The notes beneath the pieces are model-generated. The model did not search any database. It saw only the letters and a program-made list of their open reading frames with translations, and was not told the origin of the DNA. A DNA stretch of 64,000 nt, taken from the NCBI RefSeq assembly GCF_000012985.1, contig NC_007645.1, positions 3,068,501 through 3,132,500 of the forward strand, read 5' to 3'. This DNA comes from Hahella chejuensis KCTC 2396 (GTDB lineage: Bacteria > Pseudomonadota > Gammaproteobacteria > Pseudomonadales > Oleiphilaceae). Below are positions 1 to 8,053 of the stretch, one piece after another; positions within the stretch are counted from its first letter, which is position 1; every line of letters begins with the position of its first letter. Position numbers and translations under genes: made by a program.

Positions 1-3000
1 GCGTTGAATGCCCTGAAACTGGCCGGACCAGTCATTGCCCCGTTGACGCCATTGCGCGTAGAACTGCTCCCCGGACAGGCTGTTTTCATATTGCGCCAGA
101 GCGGTTTCGGTGGGGAGCGGGTATTGCTCCGCCTGATCCGCCGCTGCGTCCTGACGACTGACTTCGCAGCTGGCGTGGAGTCGCCAGGGCGCTTCGCTCT
201 CGTTAAGACCGTCACGGCGGGCGAAGATTTTGATCTGCGCGGCGTTAGCGCCTGATTGAATAAATTGCGTCTGCAGTCGCCAGTGGTCCAGTTCGTCGAC
301 GACTAAAGGCGCATGAAACTGCATGTTGCGGCAGCGCGCGCCGGCGTCCGGCCAGTGTCGCGCTGCGGCGGACAGGGCCATGTCGATGTAGGCGGCGCCG
401 GGAAACACGACGGCGCCGCTGACTTTGTGTCCCGCCAGATAGGCGTGCGCGCCGGCGTCGAGATGCTGGTCATACAGAGCCCCCGCCGGTTCCGCTAACG
501 CGGTGGACCGTCCCAGTAGCGGATGGCCGTCGGCGACCCGGTCGGCGCTTGCCTGGGGTTCCTGGTAGTTTTGCGGCCAGTAGCGATGACGCTGGAAGGG
601 ATAGCTGGGCAGCGCGGCGTCCCGCAGGCGACGGCGTCCCGGCAGCGCGCGCCAGTCCGGCGCGCCGCCATGGCAATACACGCGCCCCAAGGCGTTGAGC
701 ACGGAGGCGTGTTCGTCTTCACCGTAGCGAATGCTGTGAATCCAGGCGGCTTTGCTGTCCGGCAGGCAACGTTTGCCCATGCCGCACAGACTGGCGCCGG
801 GGCCGATTTCCACAAACAGGTCCACGTGGCGATCCGCGGCGGTGAGCATGCTCTTGCGGAACTCCACCGCATTCATGGTGTGTCGCAACCAGTAATCGTG
901 TTCGTAATCCTCCGCTTCGATAAAGTCGCCGGTGACGTTGGATATCAAAGGAAATTGCAGCTGTCCCAGGGGCGTGGATTCGGTCACCTTACGCAGATCC
1001 GGCAGGATGGGGGCCATCATCGGCGAATGAAAGGCGTGGGAAACCTGTACGGGCTGGAAGCGAATGTCCTGCCGGGACAACAGAGGGCGTATCTGCGCCA
1101 TGGCTTCGCCGCGGCCGCTGATCACGGTGAGGTCCGGGCCATTGTCCGCCGCCACGGCCAGGGCGGCGCCAGCGTCCTGTAGCAGCACCTCGACTTTATC
1201 CCGGGGCGCGAACACCGCGAGCATCTCTCCGGCGGGCAGGGATTGCATCAGTTCGCCGCGCCGCAACACCAGTTTCATGCCCTGTTCCAGACTGAACAGA
1301 CCCGCGGCGTGGGCGGCGGCGTATTCGCCTACGCTGTGCCCCAACGCCAATTGCGGCTGCACGCCCCAGGACATCCACAGCCGCGCCAGCGCGGCTTCAC
1401 AGGCGAACAGGGCGGGCTGGGTAAAGCGGGTCTGATGAATGCCGGAATCCGGGTCGGGATTGAACATCAGCGTCAGCAGCGATTGCCCCAATAATGGCGC
1501 AGCCACCGCTTCGCAACGGTCCAGGGTTGCCCGCACCACCGGTTCGGTTTCATACAGACGCTGCATCATGCCGGGATACTGCGCGCCCTGACCGGAGAAC
1601 AGGAACACTACCACCGGACCCTGTCTGGCCACGCCGAGACTCAGATTCGGCGTCTCCTGGCCCTGAAACGTCTTGAGCGTTTCGGCGGCGTCCTGCGCGC
1701 TTTGTGCGCTGAGAGTCAGGCGATAGGGCAGCGCCTCCCGGGAGGTGTTCAGGGTATGGCAATAATCCGCCCAGCCTACGCTGTTCGCCAGTTCTGCGTT
1801 GGCGTGCAGGGTCGTCAGATGTTGGCTATGACGGCGCGCCAGCGCCTGTAGCGCTTGCGCGTCCGCGGCGGACAGAGTCAGCAGCCGATAAGGCGCGTCG
1901 CCCGGTTGCGGAGCGGTGGCCGCTGCAACGTCGGAAGCGGACTCGGCAGGCGCATCCGCCATTCCCTGCAGAACCACGTGGGCGTTGGAGCCGCTGAAAC
2001 CGAAAGAGCTGACCCCCGCCAGTAATTCGCCATTCCAGGGCTCGCTGCGCTGGGGGAGATGAAATACGCGCTCGTCGATATCGATCAGCGGATTGCGGTG
2101 GCGCAGATGCAGGCTGCCGGGAATCACCCGATGCTTGAGCGCCAGGGCGGTCTTGATCAGCCCGGCCACCCCCGCCGCGGCTTCCAGGTGACCGATATTG
2201 GTCTTGATGGAGCCGATGCTGCATGGGTGGTTGGCGTCGCGGTTCTCTTCCAGCACGTCCCGCAGGCTGTTCACCTCAATGGGATCGCCCAACGCCGTGC
2301 CGGTGCCGTGGGCTTCCACATAGCGGATGCGCCAGGGCTGGACTTCGGCTTTGAACAGGGCGGAGCGGATGACATCCTGCTGCGCCTGTCCATTGGGCGC
2401 GGTGAGGCCGTTGCTGTGGCCGTCCTGGTTCACGCTGGAGCCGCGGATCAGCGCGTAGATTTCATCGCCGTCCCGGCGCGCGTCCGCCAGACGTTTCAAT
2501 ACGACGACCCCGCAGCCTTCACCGCGCACGTACCCGTCCGCCTCGGCGTCGAAGGTTTTGCAGCGCCCGGTGGGCGACATCATGCGTCCCTGGGATAGGG
2601 AAATAGAGCCCTCGGGAAGCAGAATCAGATTGACGCCCCCCGCCAGCGCCAGACTGGACTCGTTGCGGCGCAGGGATTCGCAAGCCTGATGCACCGCCAC
2701 CAGGGAGGAAGAGCAGGCGGTGTCGATGGTCATGGCGGGGCCGCGCAAGTCCCACAAATAGGAAATGCGTCCAGACGCCACGCTGGCGGCGGCGCCGGTG
2801 CCGGTGTGCATGCGAATGGCGTTGCGGTCTGCGTAGCTGATGCGTTGAAATTCAGTATTGCAGACCCCCATGAAGACGCTGGCGTCGCTCCCGGCCAGAG
2901 AGCTGACGGCAATGCCGGCGTCTTCCAGCGCCTCCCAGCAGACTTCCAGCAGCAGACGTTGCTGTGGGTCCATGGTTTCCGCTTCCCGCGGCGCAATGCC

Positions 3001-5442
3001 GAAAAACTGTGGATCGAACTGATCAATATTGTCCAGAAAACCGCCCCAGCGCGTGTTCATGCGGCCATCGACGCCGGCTTCCTGATGATAGTAGGCCTCG
3101 CTGTTCCAGCGCTCCGGAGGCGTCTCGCGAATCGCGTCCACTCCCTCGTCTAATAATCGCCACAGCGCCTGTGGACTGTCTGCGCCAGGGAAACGGCAGC
3201 CCATACCGACAATGGCGATGGGATCGTTGCTTTCAAACGGCGTGGCTTCCACGTCCACCAGACGCGCGTTTTTGCGCTTCACTTTGTACGCGCCGCCGTT
3301 GTCTTTGGCAGTGGGCGACCCGCTGGCCAACGCGGCGATAAACGTCGCCAGTCGCGCGATATTGGGATGCTGATAGAACAGGGTGGGGGGCGCAGGCTCC
3401 CCCGCATAGCGCTCCAGCTCGCCGCTCAGTGCGACCACGTGGCGGGAGGCCAATCCGAAGCTGGCGAAATCCGCGCCAGGATCGATGTCGGCGGCGGGCA
3501 GGGCGGTGATCGTCGCCAATTGTTGCGTTAGCCAGTCTGCGATGTCCTGGGCGCTCCGGCTTTCCGCCGCTAGGGGGGGCGTGGTGGTTTGAGAGGGGTT
3601 TTGTATTGGAGCCTGCGTCGCAGCCTGTGCTGTTGCATCGTCCCGGGCGCCGGAGCGCCATTGGTGAATGGGCTGCATCGCACCCTCCAGCCAGGCTTTG
3701 CGATTAGCCTGGCGCTGGATTTTGCCGCTGGTGGTCTTGTAAGCCTGCAGGGGTTTCAACAGGGCGATGGCGTATACTGGCAGTTCATGTTCCTGAAACA
3801 CCGCCTGACGGATGGCGCGAACCACCGCGTCGCCGTCCAACTGACGTACGGCGGTGCGTTTCACTTCCTGTACGATGACCAGACGTTCCTCCCCATCGAT
3901 ATCCACCGAGAAGGCCGCGCCGTTATCGGCGGTCAAGTCCGGGTGGCAGGCGAAAACCGTCTTTTCAATGTCCTGGGGGTAGTAGTTGACGCCGTCGATG
4001 ATCAGCAGATCCTTGCGGCGACCGGTGATGAACAGTTGCGCGCCGTGGATGAATCCCAAGTCTCCCGTGCGCAGATAGGGTCCGGGATACCTGCCCTGCG
4101 GGTTGGCGAGATGGGCGTCGAAGGTGTCGGCGGTGGCTTCTGGCCGAGCCCAGTAGCCACTGGCTACGGAAGGGCCGCGCACCCAGATTTCGCCGATCTC
4201 GTCAGGCAGACAGGGGGTCTGCGTTTCCGCGTCGACGATGAGGCTTTTGGTGTCCATGTCGACCCGTCCGGAGCCAACCAATGGCGTGGAGCCAGGGGCG
4301 TCGGCGGCGACCACTCTTACTTTTCCCTGAGACAGCGCTTCCCGCTCCACATGCAGCACCGTTGGCGGCTCCGAAATGGGCGTGATGGAGACTTTGACAG
4401 TGGCTTCCGCCAGACCGTAGCTGGGGGACAGCGCGTCGTAACTGAAGCCGCAATCGCTGAAGGCGGCGGCGAAGCCACGCAGGGTCTCGTAACGCACCGG
4501 CTCCGCCGCGTTGCAGGCGGCGCGCCAGCAGGATAAGTCCAAAGTCCGTTTTTGATCAGCGCTGATTTTATCGATGCAGAGCTGGTACGCGAAATTGGGC
4601 GCAGCGCTGTGTGTGGCGCGACAATCAGAGATCGCCTGCAGCCAGCGCATCGGATTGCGGATGAAGGTCGCCGGCGCCATCAGGTAACAGATTGAGCCTG
4701 CATACAAGGGCGTCAAAATGGCGTAGATCAACCCCAGATCATGAAAATGCGGCAGCCAGCTGACCAGGATGGAGTCGTCGTCATGGCCGAAGCAGCGATG
4801 CAGTTCGTCCAGATTCAGAATCAGATTGCGATGACTCACCATGACGCCTTTGGGGGCGGACGTGGAGCCGGAGGTATATTGCAGAAAAGCGAGGTCGTCT
4901 CCGTGCAGAAACGCCGGCGCGCTGTCCTTGTCGCTTGCTCTGGCTGAGTCCGTCCCGTTTAACAGAATCGCGTCCACCGTGAGCCAGACCGCTTCCCGCA
5001 AACGTTTATCGCCGGCGTCCGCATCCGCGATGGCGGCGACGACTGAATCATTGGCGAGGATGACGCGGGCGTCGGCGTCGTCGAGAATGCTGTCGAGGCG
5101 CTCTGCGCTGCGATTCTTTTTGGGAGGATGCATGGGGATCGCAGTGACCCCTGCATACATGCAGCCAAAGAAGGCGGCCAGAAATTCCAGCCCGGGGTGA
5201 AACAGCAGCAGGGCCCGGTCTCCGGGCTGGGCGTGGCCCCGCAACAAGGCGGCCACGCGACGCGCCTGGCGATCCAGTTCGGCGTAGGTGAGAGGGAAAC
5301 GAGCCTCGCGATCTTCCGTCAGGAAGACAAAGGCGTCGGCGTCTCCCCGGGTGATTGCATGAGACTGCAACGCGCAACGAATGTCGGCGAAAAACGGGCG
5401 GCGAGTAGCGTCGGTAACGCGGCGAGTAGTGTCTGTAACCAT
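1..5442 (-). CDS. FAAL-ACP-KS-AT-DH type I polyketide synthase (5'-part only)
   Basis: A single reading frame runs for 1814 codons from ATG 5442-5440 off the left edge without a stop. Domains in order: fatty acyl-AMP ligase (about residues 20-590, with LQYTSGSTSAPKGV and the FAAL-like NYYPQDIE); acyl carrier protein (about 610-690, phosphopantetheine serine in FGLAS); ketosynthase (about 738-1160, active-site DTACSSSL and histidine motifs VEAHGTGT and KTNIGHLEAAAG); acyltransferase (about 1277-1600, GHSVGEYAAAH and HAFHSP, which in known ATs indicates malonyl-CoA); then a dehydratase start (YLAGHKVSGAVVFPGA, the HxxxGxxxxP motif). This is the layout of synthases that activate a fatty acid as acyl-AMP, load it on the ACP and extend it. 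The product cannot be predicted from this part. The start lacks a good ribosome site; a GGAGG lies about 45 bases upstream in front of another frame, so the exact start is less certain than the gene. Confidence 0.93.
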   Translation of the reverse strand, partial: MVTDTTRRVTDATRRPFFADIRCALQSHAITRGDADAFVFLTEDREARFPLTYAELDRQARRVAALLRGHAQPGDRALLLFHPGLEFLAAFFGCMYAGVTAIPMHPPKKNRSAERLDSILDDADARVILANDSVVAAIADADAGDKRLREAVWLTVDAILLNGTDSARASDKDSAPAFLHGDDLAFLQYTSGSTSAPKGVMVSHRNLILNLDELHRCFGHDDDSILVSWLPHFHDLGLIYAILTPLYAGSICYLMAPATFIRNPMRWLQAISDCRATHSAAPNFAYQLCIDKISADQKRTLDLSCWRAACNAAEPVRYETLRGFAAAFSDCGFSYDALSPSYGLAEATVKVSITPISEPPTVLHVEREALSQGKVRVVAADAPGSTPLVGSGRVDMDTKSLIVDAETQTPCLPDEIGEIWVRGPSVASGYWARPEATADTFDAHLANPQGRYPGPYLRTGDLGFIHGAQLFITGRRKDLLIIDGVNYYPQDIEKTVFACHPDLTADNGAAFSVDIDGEERLVIVQEVKRTAVRQLDGDAVVRAIRQAVFQEHELPVYAIALLKPLQAYKTTSGKIQRQANRKAWLEGAMQPIHQWRSGARDDATAQAATQAPIQNPSQTTTPPLAAESRSAQDIADWLTQQLATITALPAADIDPGADFASFGLASRHVVALSGELERYAGEPAPPTLFYQHPNIARLATFIAALASGSPTAKDNGGAYKVKRKNARLVDVEATPFESNDPIAIVGMGCRFPGADSPQALWRLLDEGVDAIRETPPERWNSEAYYHQEAGVDGRMNTRWGGFLDNIDQFDPQFFGIAPREAETMDPQQRLLLEVCWEALEDAGIAVSSLAGSDASVFMGVCNTEFQRISYADRNAIRMHTGTGAAASVASGRISYLWDLRGPAMTIDTACSSSLVAVHQACESLRRNESSLALAGGVNLILLPEGSISLSQGRMMSPTGRCKTFDAEADGYVRGEGCGVVVLKRLADARRDGDEIYALIRGSSVNQDGHSNGLTAPNGQAQQDVIRSALFKAEVQPWRIRYVEAHGTGTALGDPIEVNSLRDVLEENRDANHPCSIGSIKTNIGHLEAAAGVAGLIKTALALKHRVIPGSLHLRHRNPLIDIDERVFHLPQRSEPWNGELLAGVSSFGFSGSNAHVVLQGMADAPAESASDVAAATAPQPGDAPYRLLTLSAADAQALQALARRHSQHLTTLHANAELANSVGWADYCHTLNTSREALPYRLTLSAQSAQDAAETLKTFQGQETPNLSLGVARQGPVVVFLFSGQGAQYPGMMQRLYETEPVVRATLDRCEAVAAPLLGQSLLTLMFNPDPDSGIHQTRFTQPALFACEAALARLWMSWGVQPQLALGHSVGEYAAAHAAGLFSLEQGMKLVLRRGELMQSLPAGEMLAVFAPRDKVEVLLQDAGAALAVAADNGPDLTVISGRGEAMAQIRPLLSRQDIRFQPVQVSHAFHSPMMAPILPDLRKVTESTPLGQLQFPLISNVTGDFIEAEDYEHDYWLRHTMNAVEFRKSMLTAADRHVDLFVEIGPGASLCGMGKRCLPDSKAAWIHSIRYGEDEHASVLNALGRVYCHGGAPDWRALPGRRRLRDAALPSYPFQRHRYWPQNYQEPQASADRVADGHPLLGRSTALAEPAGALYDQHLDAGAHAYLAGHKVSGAVVFPGAAYIDMALSAAARHWPDAGARCRNMQFHAPLVVDELDHWRLQTQFIQSGANAAQIKIFARRDGLNESEAPWRLHASCEVSRQDAAADQAEQYPLPTETALAQYENSLSGEQFYAQWRQRGNDWSGQFQGIQR
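5400..5441 (-). repeat. 21-bp tandem duplication at the PKS N-terminus
   Basis: Two adjacent 21-base units encode VTDTTRR and VTDATRR directly after the proposed start codon. They differ at only a few positions, so this looks like a recent in-frame duplication in the 5' end of the synthase gene. Confidence 0.7.
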
Positions 5443-5659
5443 GTTTCGATGTCGTAATTTATTATTTTTAAACGACGCATGGCGCATGCCTCCCTACCGC
5501 ATAGAGGCCCACGGCCAAAACGCCACGGGACGACTTCAGGCTACTTCCGGTAAAGCCTTCTAATATTTCTTCAATAACGATGGCGTGATTGCCTGGCGCA
5601 TTAACGCCACCTGAGTGAAAAAATATTGGAAAACACGACCATGAAGCCCGATCAGGGAG

Positions 5660-5833
5660 TCATGGCGAGGTCTTGACGAGATGCTTGTCCGCCTGGGCGA
5701 AGACGACGATCAGGCCGACAATGGGGGAGAATATAAAGGAAATAAAAAAGTTTAAGGTAAAACCGAACTTCTTATTTTTGCCAAGGAACGCCACAAATAA
5801 GCATACAAGCAGATATAACAGGACGTGAAGCAT
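5660..5833 (-). CDS. small membrane protein, 57 residues
   Basis: The frame starts at ATG 5833-5831 with AAAGGA about 11 bases upstream and encodes 57 residues. A hydrophobic N-terminal helix (LLYLLVCLFVAFLG) is followed by a short basic loop (KNKKFGF) and a second hydrophobic helix (LNFFISFIFSPIVGLIVVF). This helix, KKxGF, helix, SPxVGLI pattern is common in short conserved inner-membrane proteins of unknown role. Both termini probably face the same side of the membrane. It sits upstream of the PKS gene on the same strand, 217 bases before the PKS start, so co-transcription is possible but unproven. Confidence 0.6.
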   Translation of the reverse strand: MLHVLLYLLVCLFVAFLGKNKKFGFTLNFFISFIFSPIVGLIVVFAQADKHLVKTSP

Positions 5834-6368
5834 AATTATTCTGATCCTTTTCCATGCCTTTCTCTCTCCTCGGCGGAGAGACGATTCAATCCTAGGTAAC
5901 GGCTATAGCATGTAGGGCTAACTCCAGCTGCTGTCAAATGGTAGACCCAAATTATGACGATATCAATTAAGCAATTAAAAATAATGCCGCGGGCCTGGCG
6001 AAGGGCCTGGCGGCTCTTTTGCGTACAGGTTTGGCGGGCGTTATCCGAAAAATCAGAGGGGCGGCTCGAAGGCCTTATATGACAAGGGGTTTGCAGGATT
6101 GAAATACAGTAGCGGCGGCGCTGAAACAGGGCGCGAATGCACAAAAAAAGTACTTGCGGGCCTATAGGTATTGAACTAGTCTCAGTACGGACACTTCGGA
6201 GGTCCAGGACTTCTTTTTGTATATGTTGTTTGTTTTATTACAGGCGCTTTAAGAGGCGTGAAATAAAATAGTAACGATATATATAACCGCCCGTGAATTT
6301 GTACTTGATGTTTTACGGACGTATATACCCTGCGTAAGTCTAATAATCATCAATATGGGAACATCAGT
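5834..6368. other. intergenic region, no convincing gene
   Basis: A 102-codon minus-strand frame at 5836-6144 has no recognisable domain and an Arg/Ser/Cys-rich composition typical of chance frames, so I do not call it. The stretch from about 6210 becomes AT-rich and contains an imperfect hairpin (about 6233-6270, arms TTTTATTaCAgGC and GCGTGAAATAAAA) before the plus-strand gene at 6369. The promoter of that gene is probably here. Confidence 0.5.
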
Positions 6369-6911
6369 ATGGCTGCAACAGCAACTAAAGAAGACACAAC
6401 AGAAACGGAAGTGAATGTAGAAGAGCGTTTGGCGAACGTGCGCGCGATGACCAGGAAGTACGTGCTGGGGTCCATGGGCGTAGGGTTGGTGCCGATTCCT
6501 GTCGTTGATTTCGCAGGCCTGACGGCGCTGCAGTTGAAAATGCTGCATAGCATGTCCAAGATCTATGGGATCAAATTTTCCCAGGACATCGGCAAGTCCC
6601 TGATCGCCTCTCTGGTCGGCTCCGCCGCTCCTGTTCCTCTCGGCGTCAGTCTGGCCAGTCTGACCAAGATGATTCCGGTCATCGGCACAGTACTGGGCTC
6701 CACTAGCGTGGCGATTATCGCGGGCGCTTCCACCTACGCGCTGGCGCGAGTGTTCATCCAACACTTTGAGTCCGGCGGCAATTTCCTGAACTTTGACCCT
6801 GAAGCGGTGCGCGCGTTTTACGCGGAAGAACTGGAAAAGGGCAAAGCCTACGCGGAAAACCTGGGTAAAGACGACAAGTCAGCCAAAACAACAGCCGGCG
6901 CCAAGGCGTAA
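6369..6911 (+). CDS. DUF697-family membrane protein
   Basis: This 180-residue protein has a charged N-terminus (residues 1-30), then MTRKYVLGSMGVGLVPIPVVDFAGLTALQ and a second segment VPLGVSLASLTKMIPVIGTVLGSTSVAIIAGASTYALARV. Both are membrane-compatible amphipathic or hydrophobic stretches typical of DUF697, the domain also found at the C-terminus of YcjF-like and some GTPase-associated proteins. The phrase GLVPIPVVDFAGLTALQLKML is the family hallmark. The lysine/alanine-rich tail is probably flexible. The biochemical role of stand-alone DUF697 proteins is not known. No partner GTPase is adjacent. Confidence 0.75.
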   Translation: MAATATKEDTTETEVNVEERLANVRAMTRKYVLGSMGVGLVPIPVVDFAGLTALQLKMLHSMSKIYGIKFSQDIGKSLIASLVGSAAPVPLGVSLASLTKMIPVIGTVLGSTSVAIIAGASTYALARVFIQHFESGGNFLNFDPEAVRAFYAEELEKGKAYAENLGKDDKSAKTTAGAKA

Positions 6912-6995
6912 GCCGAACGCTGACCGTTTAGCCGAACAGACGCGTTCATCCTGACCGCATAGTATCCCGGCGCGCAGCAGCGCGTCGCGGACATG

Positions 6996-7021
6996 CCTGC
7001 GCGCGCTCGTCGCGCAGGTTT
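6996..7021 (+). terminator. possible terminator after the DUF697 gene
   Basis: A perfect 8-bp GC stem (CCTGCGCG / CGCGCAGG, loop of 7 bases) is followed by TTTCCCC. The poor T-run makes it a weak intrinsic terminator, and it lies just upstream of the next gene. Confidence 0.35.
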
Positions 7022-7052
7022 CCCCTGGTATTCTCTGGAGCAAAGAAAAACA

Positions 7053-7940
7053 ATGGAAAGATCCTCCGGCGTCGCCTCTCTGTCAGTCTTTTTCCCTGTC
7101 TTCGCCCTGATGTTTTCGCCTGTCGCCGCCGCTGAAGAGTCCGCCTCTACGTCCACGGCGGCTGCTTCAACCCAGTCCGTTCAGGACAAAACCCAGTCCG
7201 CCCAGGACAAAAACCAGTCCGTCCAGGATAAAACCCAGTCGCCATTGCGGAAGATGCTGAACATGCCGGACGCTCTGACCATCGGCGCTTCCGCCAGCAT
7301 CACCTCCAGTAGAGGACAGACCGATTACGACAGCCGCACCTATGTGCTGGAGGCCAGTTGGACCACGAGCAAGAACATCATCTCGACCTACAACCAGATC
7401 CAACGCAGCGAGACCGGTCCGCAAGTATTATCGGATAAGAAAAGCAGCGACAACTTCTGGCAATACAACTTTTCCCAGCTCTATTACCTGCTGGCGGGCT
7501 ATCGTTATTCCACCGATGAAATACAGCTGGTGGACAGAGAGCACGAAGTGTTTCTGGCGCCGGGATTCTATCCCTACCGCACCCAGACCTGTCGTTTGAG
7601 CACGGCGGCGGGGGTGGTCTACCTGTCCCAGGACTACTCGGAAACCGCTATCCTGGCGGGAGAGGACCCGCACGAGGAAAGCTGGCGCTACGGCGCCTAC
7701 GAGGCCTTTGACTGCGCGTTCATGGGCAAGGCCTTGAGCCTGTCCCAGAGCGTGATTTACTCGCAGAACAAGGATGACGACGATGACTACCGCTATCGCT
7801 CCATGATCAGCGCCGCCGTTCCCATGGCATATGGACTTTCCGTCAGCGTCAGCTACAACGTGAGTTACGACAACCAGCCCAAGTTCGGCGTCGATAAGAA
7901 ACAGGCCGACCTCACCACGGCGTTGTCTTATAAGTTCTGA
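7053..7940 (+). CDS. outer-membrane beta-barrel-like protein
   Basis: I chose ATG 7053 (GGAG 13 bases upstream, followed directly by a signal peptide SVFFPVFALMFSPVAAA) over an in-frame start 60 bases earlier. The 295-residue product has a Ser/Thr-rich region, then three copies of a 7-residue repeat QSVQDKT, then a domain from about residue 75 with alternating polar/aromatic strands (TYVLEASWTTSKNIISTYN, LYYLLAGYRYS, SVSVSYNVSYDNQ) ending in LSYKF. A C-terminal phenylalanine after alternating hydrophobic residues is the usual outer-membrane assembly signal. It resembles DUF481-type or other small barrels, but I cannot name the family. Ligand and function are unknown. Confidence 0.7.
   Translation: MERSSGVASLSVFFPVFALMFSPVAAAEESASTSTAAASTQSVQDKTQSAQDKNQSVQDKTQSPLRKMLNMPDALTIGASASITSSRGQTDYDSRTYVLEASWTTSKNIISTYNQIQRSETGPQVLSDKKSSDNFWQYNFSQLYYLLAGYRYSTDEIQLVDREHEVFLAPGFYPYRTQTCRLSTAAGVVYLSQDYSETAILAGEDPHEESWRYGAYEAFDCAFMGKALSLSQSVIYSQNKDDDDDYRYRSMISAAVPMAYGLSVSVSYNVSYDNQPKFGVDKKQADLTTALSYKF
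7173..7235 (+). repeat. three 21-bp tandem units encoding Q-S/A-V/A-QDK-T/N
   Basis: Units at 7173-7193, 7194-7214 and 7215-7235, followed by a partial CAGTCG, encode QSVQDKT, QSAQDKN and QSVQDKT. The units differ by a few bases each. They form a hydrophilic linker between the signal peptide and the barrel domain and could vary in number between strains. Confidence 0.8.
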
Positions 7941-8053
7941 CGGTGGCTGGGCCCGGGTTGCTGGCGGACAGGACCTGGCTTGCAATGACTTGCGCAGGTC
8001 CAGTGCGTGGTATTCGAAGGGGCCGTCTTCGGAAATAATGACGTTGAGGATAT

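Noticed and set aside
3589-4536. A 315-codon plus-strand frame inside the polyketide synthase gene (also 523-1182 and 2059-2598)
   Set aside because: Antisense to a well-supported minus-strand PKS with conserved motifs; high-GC codon use produces such frames, and their translations show no domain.
5836-6144. A 102-codon minus-strand frame upstream of the PKS
   Set aside because: No ribosome site, no domain, and Arg/Ser/Cys-rich composition typical of chance.
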